A stretch of 64,000 nucleotides of DNA from assembly GCA_023548195.1 (NCBI GenBank), contig JAJHZJ010000220.1:4210204-4274203 (forward strand), read 5' to 3'. This document shows positions 23,740 through 35,632 of this stretch, one piece after another. The DNA is from Bettongia penicillata ogilbyi. Taxonomy: Eukaryota; Chordata; Mammalia; Diprotodontia; Potoroidae. Positions within the stretch are counted from its first letter, which is position 1. Every line of letters begins with the position of its first letter. Made by a program: the position numbers and the translations under genes. The notes under the pieces are model-generated. The model was not told where the DNA came from. It saw only the letters and a list, made by a program, of their open reading frames with translations, and searched no databases.

Positions 23740-25765
23740 CAGAAGAAGCAAGCTGTGCATAGATAAACTTGTTAAGTTATAGGAAATACCAATCTATGTT
23801 TAGACCTAATTACAGACTCTGCTAGGACAGCATGTGCGTGAGAAACCTGTCTGTAACTTTTCCTTTCATTATTATCTAGAATGAAGTGTCAGGGAAGAAA
23901 CCATCAACCAGAAAGTTCTCAGAAGGATTAATAAACAGACATACAAATAAATTAATAACAAAATTAATGTTAGCAAATAATTGTAAATTTCACCATATTG
24001 ATTTTTTAAAAGTCTGTCTCTTTAGTTTATCTCTTTCGTTCTCCTTTTCTAAATAGAATGATTCCTTACTTCTGAGGCTTCAAAACATAGGAAGTATCTT
24101 GATTAGACTTCAAATTCTACTATTCCCTTCTATTTGAAATCATTAAAAGCTATTTATTTTTAAGAGCAATTTTTATTGAGGAAATAATTCATAACTGGAA
24201 ATTCTATCAGAAGTGTGTATTTAATTGTTTTTACCTGACATTAATGGGAAAAACTCCTACTTTGAAATACAGTCCTTTAGATGAATCTCTATCTGATTAT
24301 GAATCACTCAGTCTTCAGAGCTAAAGCAACACACAGTCAGTTTGAACTCAAATCTAGGACACTAAAAGAAAAGCACTTTGCATCCTGACTTCTAAATTTT
24401 TTTTTCCAGTCTGAGGTAAGAATAAGATTCAAAGTGTCTTTCTAAATTCAAAAATAATATTCTGACATTTTAATCTACTGTACATTGGAAAAGAGGGATT
24501 TGAAAAAAGTTTCTTACTCAGCATTATTATAGTTCAATTTTCTTTTTTGTCTCTTAAAACTATAATTACTGAGAAATCACTCGTTCCAGTGTATTTCCCT
24601 AAAACCAAGGGTACTCCTTTTGAACTGATTTTGGCCATCTTGAATATGTTGATTCATGGAATGAATAACTACTGATATTTGTATTACTAAATCCTGTGTA
24701 AGGATTTACAATGGGTCTTGCAGAAGGATTGCTTTTCTATCCATAGTGGTGACTAGCAGTTTGACTATGGTATGTTTTCCCCCTTTTATAACAATTTAAG
24801 CAGATCCAGAATGCTTGCTTCATTTGTGAGTCCAGAAAGCATTTCTGAGATCCTTTTAGAATTTTACCTAAGATAAAGTTTGCTTCTTTTCCTAGAAAGC
24901 CTAGCCTACTTAATCCTAAAGATGTATCCACACTTCTTTGCAGCGTAATCCTTTTCTGAGGACTTATTTCATTTTCATTTCTAAGAAGATGCCCGATTAA
25001 CTCAATGTGTCATATTATGGGGTAGTTTTGCAACAGAAGTGGGAATGTCTTTGTAGGGATAGAATCCAATGGGGAAAATCTGGAGTGTCTTTGGGAATAA
25101 GGACTTGTAAAAAAAAAGTCTTACCTATTTTACAGGTACCCATACAGCAATTTTGACATGTAATGTGTAGAAAGGGATATATGGAAAATTCTGTCCAGTA
25201 TTCCTTCATATATTCAAATAGAATTTATAGTGGAATAGAGTGTATAATTTCAGTCTATATTTAGATTTTATCACTTCTTTGCACATGTTCCTGCTGTTTT
25301 GGTCAACTATCAAGTTCTTCACACCAGTCATTAAGGTCTTTATGTCTATCAAACAATAACTACTGTGTTTGTTTGTCAATGCTTATATTGAATATATAAT
25401 GTGTTCCAGTATAAGACCTGCCTATTTCTTAACAGGTACCAAATAATTGAGATTGTCACGCTTTTTGAAATATTACTGAATATCGAATATTGTCAGGAAC
25501 TCTACACTCCCAATTTTTGTTTCATTTCCTTTGAGATCCTTGATAATGCTGTTATTACAAATGAATTTTATAATTATTCTTAATGACTATAAAATAATAC
25601 TTTGGTGCTTTATTGGTAGCTCAATGAATAAGCAATTAAGTAGTGCTTTCATTTTTAAAGCAATAATTCAGCCTAATAAGTGAGCTATTAATATTTATTC
25701 ATTTTTCACTCTCTCTTGCTTCTAATCACTTCCTCTGCATCAATTCACGTATGTCGTCATCAAAG
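23740..25765. other. Unique AT-rich sequence
   Basis: Two kilobases without a recognised repeat or gene. Two 64-codon minus-strand frames (24,737-24,931 and 25,015-25,209) have no features I recognise and no supporting splice or start context, so I do not call them genes. Confidence 0.5.
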
Positions 25766-25779
25766 TTTTTTTTTTTCTT

Positions 25780-28074
25780 TTGTTTCAATAGCTCTGTCCA
25801 CCATTTCTTATGGCATACTAGTATTCCATAACTATCACATGCCACTACTTCTTTAGCTATTCCCCAATTGATGGACATCCTATCAAATTGCAATTATTTG
25901 TAAACACAAAAATGAGTTTTTATAAATATTTTTGCACTTATAGGTACTTTTCCTTTTCTGTGATTTCTTTGGGATACAAATCTAGTAATAGTATTTGCTG
26001 GGTCAAAGGCTATTCACAGTTTTTAACACTATGAGATGAGTTTGAAATTGTGTACCAAAATAGTTTTGCCAGTTTATAATTCCACCAAATGTGCATTAGT
26101 GTTCCAATTTTTCCATATCTTCTCCAAATTTGTCACTTTCCTCTTCAATGATTTCAATTATGCTGATAGATTGAAGTAGTAGTCATTTTAATTTGCATTT
26201 CTCTAATTGATTCTAGAGGGAGTGGGCAGCTAAGTGGTACAGTGGATAGAGTTTCAGAATTGAAACATGCCTTCCTGAGTTCAAATTCGGCCTGAGATCC
26301 TGGGCAAATCACAACTGCCTCAATTTCCTCATCTTTAAAATGATTTGGAGAAATAAATGGCAAACTGCTGTAGTATCTTTTTGAAGAAAACCCTAAATGG
26401 GGCAACAAAGATTCAAATGTGATTGAAAATGACTGAGAAGCAATCATAGTGATTTTGAGGGTTTTGAAAAACATATGACTTAGGTAACTTTTCTTCTGAC
26501 AAATGCCTGTCCTTCAACCATTTATCAATTGCAGAATTGTTCTTACTATTAAAAATTTGACTCAATTTGCAATATATATGAGAAATTACATAGTTATCAG
26601 AAAAAAATTTACTATAAATCCCTTCCCCAAATTTCCTCCTTTCCTTCTAACTTAGGCTGCACTGGTTTATTTGTGCAAAAAAAAAAAATTAATTTCATGT
26701 AATCAAAATTATCCACTTTACTTCCTGTAATTTTCACTTATTAGATCATAAATTATTGATCTATCTATACATCTGGAAGGTATAATTTTCCAGATTCTCC
26801 TAATGTGCTTATGATATCACATTTTATGTTGAAATCTTGGACCGATTTTGATTTTAACCTTCAATATATTGTGAGATGTTGGTCTATTCTTAGTTTCTGC
26901 CAAATTGTTTAACATTTTCCCCAACAAGTTTTGTCATATAGTGTGTTCATACACCAAAATCTTGGAACTTTAGGTTTATCAAACACTAGAATATAATGGT
27001 CAATTCAATTACTATTGTTTATTATGTACTTAATCTGTTCCATTATTTCACCACTCTACTTGTTAACCCAGACCAGATAATTTTGATTATTACTGCCTTT
27101 TTACATAATCTGAAAATTTTATAATACAAGGCTTTCATCCTTCATTATTTTTATTGATTCCCTTGATATCCTTGAATTTTTGTTAATACAGAGAAATTTT
27201 GTTATTATTTTATTAGCTCTGCAAAATAGTTCTATAATAGTTTGATTATGACTTTGAAAAAGTAAATTAATTGAGTTAGAAGAGTCATTTTTTTTTATCA
27301 TATTGTCTTGGCCTAAACATGAACAATTAACTACTAATCAGTTCTTAGGTTTTTCTTTATATATGTGAAAAAAACGCTCTACACTTGAGTCTTAGATGCT
27401 GGGTTTGTCTTTGATGGCAGACTCTCAAGTATTTTATAGTGTTGACATTTTTTTCATCTGCAGTTAATTTAAATGAATTTCTCTTCCAATCTCTTTTTGT
27501 TGGACTTTATTGGTAAAATGTAGAAATTCACAGAATATATGGGAGATTATTTTGTGTCCTTCAACATTGCTAAATTGGTTATTGTGTCAAATAATTGTTT
27601 TTTTGTTTTATACTCTTGGAGTCTTTATGTGTATAATCATACCGTATACAAAGAATGATAATCCTGTTTATTCTAATATTGAATTTTGCCTGCATTTCTA
27701 GATCATTCTATATGATGTTTTTGATGTATTACTATAATGGAATTGCAAATATTTTATTTATTTTTCATTAATATTCACTGAGGGAAGAAAAATGTATATA
27801 TATATGTATACACATATATATATAAATCCATTTATACACACATACATAAACACATATATGTATGTATGTATGTATGTATATTTCTTTACTCTTCACTCTG
27901 TGGTTTAAATATTGAAACCATACTTGTTTTATAAAAGGAATTTGGCAATTGTCATTGTTCCCAAATACATTATATATTACTGCAATTAATTGTTCTTAAA
28001 ATATTTGGTAGACTTTGCTTATAAATGCATCAGTTTCTGGGGGCTTTTTCTTAGGGAATTTATTGCTTGTTCAG
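25780..28074 (-). mobile_element. Old L1 LINE, minus strand, interrupted
   Basis: Antisense L1 3' region: 'attccccaattgatggacat' mirrors the plus-strand 'catcaattggggaatgact' of the L1 at 3,704-3,722. The copy is cut by a SINE at 26,224-26,445, carries on through degraded ORF2 (27,500-27,730 matches RT-region text) and reaches 'gggaatttattgcttgttcagttt' near 28,053-28,076, where a younger element begins. A TATG microsatellite lies at about 27,793-27,880. There is no usable reading frame, and part of the middle of ORF2 seems missing. Confidence 0.7.
26224..26445 (+). mobile_element. tRNA-headed SINE
   Basis: Head 'gcagctaagtggtacagtgg', B-box-like 'gagttcaaattcgg', and a LINE-like 3' end 'gaaaaccctaaatggggcaac..gaaaatgactga'. 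It is inserted in the old minus-strand L1, so it is younger than that copy. Confidence 0.85.
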
Positions 28075-30200
28075 TTTCTTTTTTCTTTCTTTTTATTTAA
28101 TTATTTATTTGTTTCTTTCTTTCTTTCTTTGTTTCTATATTTATTTATTTATTTATTTATAGCAAATTCTAATTTGCAATCTATTTACTTTACAATTCTT
28201 ACCATTCACTTCCACAAGAATTTGAATTTTAAATTTACTCCCATCTCTCCCCAGCCCCAAACCTAAGACAACAGTGCAAACTATCCACCCTTTCCTCCAG
28301 TCTGTCCTCCCTTCTATTACCCACTCTTCCTCCAACCCCTATTTTCCTGTAGTGCAAAATACATTTCTATACTCCAATACCTGTATAGCTTAATCTCCAG
28401 TTGAATGCTAAGACAATTTTGAACATTCATTCTGAAAACTTTGAGTTCCATATTGTCTCCCTCCCTCCCCAACCACTGTCATTGAGAAAATAAGCAATTA
28501 AATATAGATCATACATATGCAACAATGCATAGCAGTTCCATAATATTCATGTTGTAAAAGACTAGCCACAATTCCTTCTGTTCTATCCTGCCCTTCATTT
28601 ATTCCATTCTCTCCTTTGATATGTCTTCCCACAGTAGTGTTTGCTTTTGATTAACCCTTTCCCCAATTTGCTGTCCCATCTATTACCTTCCCTCTCCTCT
28701 CCCCTTCCCCCTTGCTTTCCTGCAGGGTAAAAGAGATTTCCATATCCAATGTAGTGTGTGTTATTCCTTCCTTAAGCCATATGTCATGAGAGTAAGGCTT
28801 AATTATTTTCTTTCGTTGCCCCCCCCTTCTCCTACATTGCAAAAGCTCTCTCTTCCCTCTTTTATGTCAGATGATTCGCTACATTCTACCTCTCCCTTTC
28901 TCTTATTTTCTACATTTTCTTTCCTTCTCTGTTGGTTAACAGAGATTTCTACATACAATTTAGTTTGTTTAGATATTCTTATTTATTTGAACTAATTCCA
29001 ATGATAGTGAAGTTCAAGTGTTGATATGCCCCTCCCATTTTTACCTTCATTTCAAAGATTTGTTTTTCCATGAATGTCTCATTTCTGTGAGATGATTTCC
29101 CCGTCTTCTCTTTCCATTAACCTTTACCCCAGTGCATCCTTTTTTCTTATTTTTTCATTATTTTCTATCATTAGCTTAATATAATTGACACATAACCATG
29201 CCCTTTCTCTGTTACTCCTTTCATCTGCCTTAAGAATTAATGTTGGTAGATACACATATCACATTTTTATATAGGAATATAAAGAGTTTAACCTTACTGA
29301 GTAATTATTTTTTTTTTATGTTTAGCTTTTCATACTTCTCTTCAGGCTTGTGTTCAAATGTTAATTTTCCATTTATTTATTTTTGCTTTCATCAGGAATG
29401 CCAAATGCTAAAATGTCTACTATTTCATTAAATACCTATTTTTCTCCTCAAATAGTATAGTTCTTTTCTGATATTTTTAGTCCTTCATTGTTGAAGAAGA
29501 CCATACCATCAGAGAACTAATGATATGACTTGCACTTGACTTTGTTTTGAGTGAGGGAGGACTGTACAGACGACCAGCCTCACTTCTCCTCCAGAACCAT
29601 CTGAATCCAGTGACCAGATATTCATCAAGATGACTGGAGATAACCCAGGTTTTAATCCTAGCTTTTTTCCCTCCTGGAATATTATATCACAAGCCCTTTC
29701 TTTCTTTAATATGGAAGCTAATAAATCTTACATCATCTGAAGTGTGACTGCATGATGTCTAAATGGTTTCCTATGGTTTTCCTAAAATATTTTTTTCTTT
29801 CACCTGGAAGTTCTGAATTTGACTACAATATTGTTCTTTCATTTGAGATTTTTTCAAGAGGTAGAGGATTTATTTAATTTCTATTTTACCCTCCTGTTCT
29901 ATGAGATAAGAACTGTTTGCATTTGTACTTTCCTGAAATATGAAATGTAGGCCCTGTTAACATAGTTTTTCAGGTAGTTCAAAAATTTTAAATTCATCTC
30001 TCCTTGATTTATTTTCCAGAACAGTGGCTTCTTTTTTTCCCCACTGAAGCATTTCATACTTTCTCCCCACACTTCCCTGAAAAAAAAAAAAAAGTCAAAT
30101 TCATTTCTGGGGAAATAGAGCAAATGAAAAGTTGGGATGAGATATTGTATTTTCAGTGAAAGATAATTTAGACCAGAAGTCCGGGACAAATGAGTGAAGG
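28075..30200 (-). mobile_element. ORF1-type L1 element, minus strand, 5'-truncated
   Basis: A minus-strand copy of the ORF1-only L1 type. From right to left: decayed ORF1 C-terminal half (about 29,680-30,130, cut by a SINE at 29,490-29,655), inter-region polypyrimidine text (28,560-29,250), then the doubled 3' signature ('ttgagttccatattgtctcc' near 28,442 and the 'ccacaagaatttgaatttta' type near 28,212) and a T-rich tail at 28,080-28,160. No ORF2 lies between ORF1 and the tail. The 5' UTR and ORF1 N-terminus are missing. Confidence 0.7.
29490..29655 (-). mobile_element. SINE fragment without tRNA head
   Basis: Matches the reverse complement of the 3' half of the SINE at 47,330-47,505 ('agaagaccataccatcagag', 'gacttgcacttgactttgtt', 'cctcacttctcctccagaac'). 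It interrupts the ORF1 remnant of the L1 element at 28,075-30,200. Confidence 0.8.
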
Positions 30201-30559
30201 TTGGCTCAGAACACACACTGTAACAATATCAGTGGTGGATCTTGGAGATGTCTGAAACCACAGTAGCAGCAATTTCAGGAATTCTCAGGCAAGAGATGCT
30301 AAGGGGGTCAATCACCTAATCAAGAGATTAAGAGGGAACCTGAGCTAATACTTATTCCAGGTCCCTGTTGCATTGCTGATATGTGATTAAAGGTTACAAT
30401 TACGAGGCATAGAGGAGAGTTAGCAGTTGAGGTCACAAGGGAGCCCTGATGCAATTAATTATGCAAATTAATTACTTGCATTTATATTTATATACTTCTA
30501 ATTATTTAGCTATGCTTTTATTTCTATAAAATATTTTGCAGTGATAGTCATGATATTGC
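30201..30559. other. Unassigned sequence between L1 pieces
   Basis: About 360 bp that is more GC-balanced at its left ('tcttggagatgtctgaaacc'). It may be an unrecognised LTR or other repeat fragment. I cannot name it. Confidence 0.4.
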
Positions 30560-31855
30560 TATGTGTATATTGGTAAGTATATACAAGTTAAAATGCACAT
30601 TACTTTTCAAAGAGATTTCTGTTTCTTTCACTTTGTCCTCAGTTCTATTGACAATAATTTAGGTAGATATATTTTATATCCTGTAACTCTACTGAAGTTA
30701 TTCATCATTTCAAATAATTTCAATTATTTCTTTAGGGTCCTTTAATTCTGCTATCATAATTTTTGTTTTAAGTGATTATATCCTTCAGTATTTTGTGACT
30801 CCTTTACCAAGATGTCAATTCTGATCACCAAAATTTCTATTTTCCTTATCTTGTTTATATAGCTGACATAGCTATCACTATAACAAATCAGAGTGGTCAT
30901 AACGAGCATTATTATTTTAACTCTGATCTTACTAGAAAAGAGTTGTGGTTTCCCTACATTGTGTATTGTAATAGTTCTTCATTTTATTCAATCTTTTTGA
31001 CATTAAGGAATTTATGATATATTTATTGACAGGTTTTGTAGTGTAATTATAAATGAATGTGTTGTATTTTGTCAACCATATTTCTACATCTATTGAACAA
31101 TCATCACTCTTATTCTTGATATTATAGTGATATACAGTGTGGACATCATTCTGAATCCTAAATCACCCTTAAAATTTTATTATGAGTACAACCTGATCAA
31201 ATGTGTAAATATTTTGAGATACTGTTCTTGTCTTATTGAAATATTTTACTTAAAAATTTTAATCAACATTTATTAAGGAGTTTTATTTTCTGTCTTTGCC
31301 CTCTCTTGTTTAGAAATAAATGTCATATTTGCATCATGCATAAAATTTGGTATAACACATTTCACTTTCCAAGAAAAGTTTACAGAATTTTGCCATTAAT
31401 AGTTTTTTTTTTTTTGGATTTGATAGTTTTCATTTATAAGTACACAGTTTCCCCTACTTCCCCTACACTCTAAATATTTCTTTGGGTGTTTGTAAGTTTT
31501 ATAAGTTTTTTTTCAGAGATTAGGTTATATAAATTCCTGTTCATCTGGACATTGTTTTCTTACAAATATTCATCAAATTAAATTACTTTTCTAATTTTAT
31601 TACAGTAGAACTGAGCAAAATGATTTATAAAAATTTATTTTGTGTCTCTTTCATCTGTTCTGAATTGGTATATTTTTTTCTGTTTTATACGTGTAATTTA
31701 TCTTCTTTTTTAAAAAAATAAAACTTAAATGAAAGTTTATCTATTTTTACTTGCTCCCACTCATCTATTAATTCAGTATTCCAATATTTTTCTTTCATTT
31801 TTGTAAATCTCTCTTTTGGTTTTCAGGATTCTATTCTAATATATTCTCCATAAAA
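30560..31855 (-). mobile_element. Old L1 ORF2 fragment, minus strand
   Basis: Antisense L1 RT-region text: 'ctctactgaagttattcatc' near 30,687, 'ctctgatcttactagaaa' near 30,922 and 'gttgtattttgtcaaccata' near 31,061, then upstream ORF2 sequence to about 31,855. It overlaps in content with the copy ending at 28,074, so it is a separate insertion. Fully degraded. Confidence 0.65.
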
Positions 31856-32260
31856 TAGCGCCTCAGGACATACCTGTAGAACCAGCAAAAAGATGGTATG
31901 AAACAATCTTTCAACTCAAGAGTCTTGGAATATGGGTAGGAGCAGTCTGTTTCATTTGAATGGGAGGGAAATGCATTCCAGATACAAGACATCCCAACAA
32001 GACAGTAACAGATCTCATCTCAGGAAACTAGAGGGAGATCTTGAGCCCTAGTGTGGTGCAGCAGTCAAAGGCCAACACCAGGGACCCATTTATGCCTTAA
32101 TATAGCCAGAAGAACTGACAGATCCCAGCTCCAAGAAACACCATCCGTTTTACCTTAGTCCCAGGCAGATGTTAGTAGTCTTCTAGCAGCCAGACCTCCA
32201 TGTACTTCAGTGTAGTCTCAGGAAAACGCAGAAATACCTCCAAAAAGACTTAGCATGCCC
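31856..32260. other. Unassigned, possibly 5' part of the next L1
   Basis: About 400 bp of more balanced composition ('agatcccagctccaagaaac', 'agtcccaggcagatgttagt') directly before recognisable ORF1 sequence. It could be the 5' part of the adjoining plus-strand L1 from a divergent subfamily, but I have no aligned copy here to prove it. Confidence 0.4.
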
Positions 32261-33655
32261 CAGATACCACCAATATGATGAAGAATCACTTACCCATCAA
32301 AATTAATCATAATACGTAAAGGGAAAAATAGTCATTCAATGAAACAGGATTTCAAGATTTAATAAGGAGAAAACAAGAATTAAACCAAAAATTTGACCTC
32401 AAATATCAGGACCCAAGAGAAGTATAAGCAGTGAAAAGGGGAGCAAACCATAGGGAGTTCAATAGAGATAAACTATTTATGTCCCTACACAGGAAAATAC
32501 TACTTGTCATTCTTAAAGATGTATTACTAATAGTAAAACTGCAAGGGATATAAATAGACAGAGAGTACAGGTATAAGGTAAATTTAAGGAAGTGATATAA
32601 AATTTAAGGGATAACAAAGAGAAGTCTAATTGATGCAGAACAAAGGGAGAGGTAGAATAGGGCAAATTATTTCCCATGAAGTGTCATCAAAGACCTATTT
32701 CAGTGGAGGAGACAATGGGAGAATGAGTTATGAGCATTGCTTGAACCTTACTATAATCAGCACTGGATAAAAGAAGTAAAAATATGTAAAATTGGATGAA
32801 TATAGAAATCTGTCTTACCATACAGGGAAGTACGAGGGGAGGAAAAGAAGTAAAGTAGGGGTTTGGGGACTGACAGAAAGGATGACAGATCAGGAAAATC
32901 CTATTGAGGAAGAAAAGGGTGAATGGAGAGAGAGGACAAACAGGGGAAAAAATAAGATGAAGGGAAATACACAGCTAGCAACCATAACTATGAGCATGAA
33001 TGGTATGAACTCTTTCATAAAATGGAATTGGATAGCAGAGTGAATCAAAAAGAAAATCCTACAATATGTTATTTTTGGGAAACAAACCTGAGGCAGATAG
33101 ACAAACATGGAGTAAAGGTGAGGTACTGGGAGAGAAACTATTATGCTTCAGCTGAATTAAAAAAAAAGAGAGCGGGTAGCAATCTTGATCTCATGTGAAG
33201 TAAAAGCAAAATATATCTAGTTAAAAGAGATAAGGAAGAAAAGTACATCTGGTTAAGAGGTACCTTAAACAATGAAGCAATTTCAATAATAAACCTGTAT
33301 GCATCAAAAGGGATAGCATCCAAATTCTTAAAACAAAAGTTAAGTGAGTCAAAGGAAGAAACAAACAACAAAGCTGTTGTAATGGAGGACCTCAATTGTC
33401 CCCTCTCAGAATTTGATAAACACAACTAAAACTAAACAAGAAACAATAAGGGAATAAATTGAATATTAGAAAACTTATATATGCTGGAACTTTGGCCTGA
33501 TTTAGACATAAAGGTTGACACAACAAACAAATGTTAAGAACAAGCAATAGACTTCCTTTCAGATCTATGAGGAAGGGGGAAAATTCATGACCAAACAAGT
33601 GACAGAGAGCACTACAAAATGTAAAATATATAATTTTTATTAAGATAAATTAAAG
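32261..33655 (+). mobile_element. L1 LINE, left part, internally deleted
   Basis: Starts in the ORF1 3' end (32,275-32,430 matches 63,330-63,460), continues through the inter-ORF region and the ORF2 endonuclease segment (33,000-33,430). It then jumps near 33,540 to sequence that in the L1 at 7.1-11.8 kb lies after the RT (around 10,725), so about 2.3 kb including the RT is missing. It breaks at 33,655 where an ORF1-only element is inserted and resumes at 36,495. Confidence 0.8.
33642..33655 (+). repeat. Left target-site duplication
   Basis: aagataaattaaag matches aagataagttaaag at 36,495-36,508 in 13 of 14 positions. The pair brackets the ORF1-only L1 element. Confidence 0.85.
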
Positions 33656-34333
33656 AGGGGGAAGAGCCAAGATGGTGGAGTAGAAAGATTCACATATGGT
33701 AGCTCTGAACCAACAGCCCATAATTACCAGTAAAAGGGAACTCCCAACAAATTCTGGAGCAGTGGAAGCAGCACAACAACAGAGTGGAGGAGATTTCTGT
33801 TCCAGAGAGCCCTGAAAAACCAGCACCAAAAGTCCATCGCGCATAAGACCCAGAGCAGAGCCAAGCCCTGCCTTGGCAGTGCGGCCCCAAGAGGAGCAGA
33901 TCTGAGCAGGCCTCAGGGAACGGAATCTCCTGCAGTCTCAAAGGTCTCTCCACCCACAGTTGCACAGGCCAGTGAGAGAGACATCGGGACTGGCCGAGAT
34001 GTGAGTGGAGTATCTCCATAACTCAGGCCCCCTCAGGAGGAAGCAGTGGCGGGGGAAGCAGCAGACAGGAGCTCCCAAAGCAGGCAGGAGCTCTTATCTA
34101 TTACTGAAAGTCTCCACATAAACCCCCTGAGGGAACTGAGCCTGGGAGGCATCCCTGCCCTCACCTGAGAATCTGAATTTAATCTTACCCTAAATAGCAG
34201 CCAGGTCTGCTGGGGAAAGCTCTGAGGCTGGGGAGCAGCATTTGAATCTCAGACCCCAAGCACTAGTTGGGTGGATAGAGAGGTGAGGTGGGGGTGGAGA
34301 AGAACCTCAGAAGTCAAGTAACTGGCTGGGAAA

Positions 34334-35440
34334 ATGCCCAGAAAAGGGAAAAAAAAAATAAGACCATAGAAGGTTACTTTCTTGGTGAACAGATGTTTCC
34401 TCCTTTCTTTTCTAATGAGGAAGAACAATGCTTACCATCAGGGAAAGACATGGAAGTCAAGGCCTCTGTATCCCAAACATCCAAAATAGATATCCAATGG
34501 GCTCAGGCCATGGAAGAGCTCAAAAAGGATTTTGAAAATCAAGTTAGACAGATGGAGGAAAAACTGGGAAGAGAAATGAGAGAGATGCAAGAAAAGCATG
34601 AAAAACGGGTCAATACCTTGCAAAAGGAGACCCAAAAAAATGATGAAGAAATAACACCTTGAAAAATAGGCTAAGTCAATTGGCAAAAGAGGTTCAAAAA
34701 TCCAATGAGGAGAAGAATGCTTTCAAAAGCAGAATTAGCCAAACGGAAAAAGAGGTTCAAAAGCTCACTGAAGAAAATAGGTCTCTCAAAATTAGAATGG
34801 AACAGATGGAGGCTAATGAATTTATGAGAAACCAAGAAATCACAAAACAAAACCAAAAGAATGAAAAAAAAATGGAAGATAATGTGAAATATCTCATTGG
34901 AAAAACAACTGACATGGAAAATATATCCAGGAGAGACAATTTAAAAATTATGGGACTACCTGAAAGTCATGATCAAAAAAGGAGCCTAGACATCATCTTT
35001 CATGAAATGATCGAGGAAGACTGCCCTGATATTCTAGAAACAGAGGGCAAAATAAGTATTGAAAGAATCCATTGATCAGCGCCTGAAAGAGATCCAAAAA
35101 GAGAAACTCCTAGGAACATTGTGGCCAAATTCCAGAATTCCCAGGTCAAGGAGAAAATATTGCAAGCAGCTAGAAAGAAACAATTCCAGTATTGTGCAAA
35201 TAAAATCAGGATAACTCAAGATCTAGCAGCTTCTACCTTAAGGGATCGAAGGGTGTGGAATAGGATATTCCAGAAGTGAAAGGAACTAGGAGTCAAACCA
35301 AGAATCACCTACCCATTAAAACTGAGTATATAATACTTCAGGGGAAAATATGGTCTTTCAATGAAATAGAGGACTTTCAAGCATTCTTGATGAAAAGACC
35401 AGAGCTTAAAAGAAAATTTGACCTTCAAACACAAGAATGA
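34334..35440 (+). pseudogene. Decayed L1 ORF1
   Basis: ORF1 encodes the L1 RNA-binding chaperone: coiled coil, RRM and C-terminal domain. Here the ATG at 34,334 is kept, but an extra A in the run at about 34,346-34,355 shifts the frame. A further break occurs near 34,658, TGA stops near 35,073 and 35,276. The coiled-coil and RRM text (D-N-L-K-I-M-G-L-P-E-S near 34,937) is plainly recognisable and aligns with the intact copy at 62,361-63,461. Confidence 0.9.
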
Positions 35441-35575
35441 GAAGAAGCATGAAAAAGTCAACAGCAAAGAGAAGTCATAAGGGACTCACGAAAGGTGAAC
35501 TGTTTACACTCCTACATGGAAAGATAGTATTTGAAACACTTGAAACTTTTCAATATCTGGCTAGTTGGTGGGATT

Positions 35576-35632
35576 ACACACACATATATACACATACACA
35601 CACACACATACACACATGCATGCGCACACATA
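35576..35632. repeat. (CA)n inside ORF1-only L1
   Basis: Imperfect CA/TACA repeat starting about 135 nt after the ORF1 stop. It is found at the same place in the elements at 53.1 kb and 63.6 kb, so it belongs to the element. Confidence 0.9.

Noticed and set aside
24737..25209. Two 64-codon minus-strand frames in unique DNA
   Set aside because: No recognisable domain, splice support or start context; this length is expected by chance.
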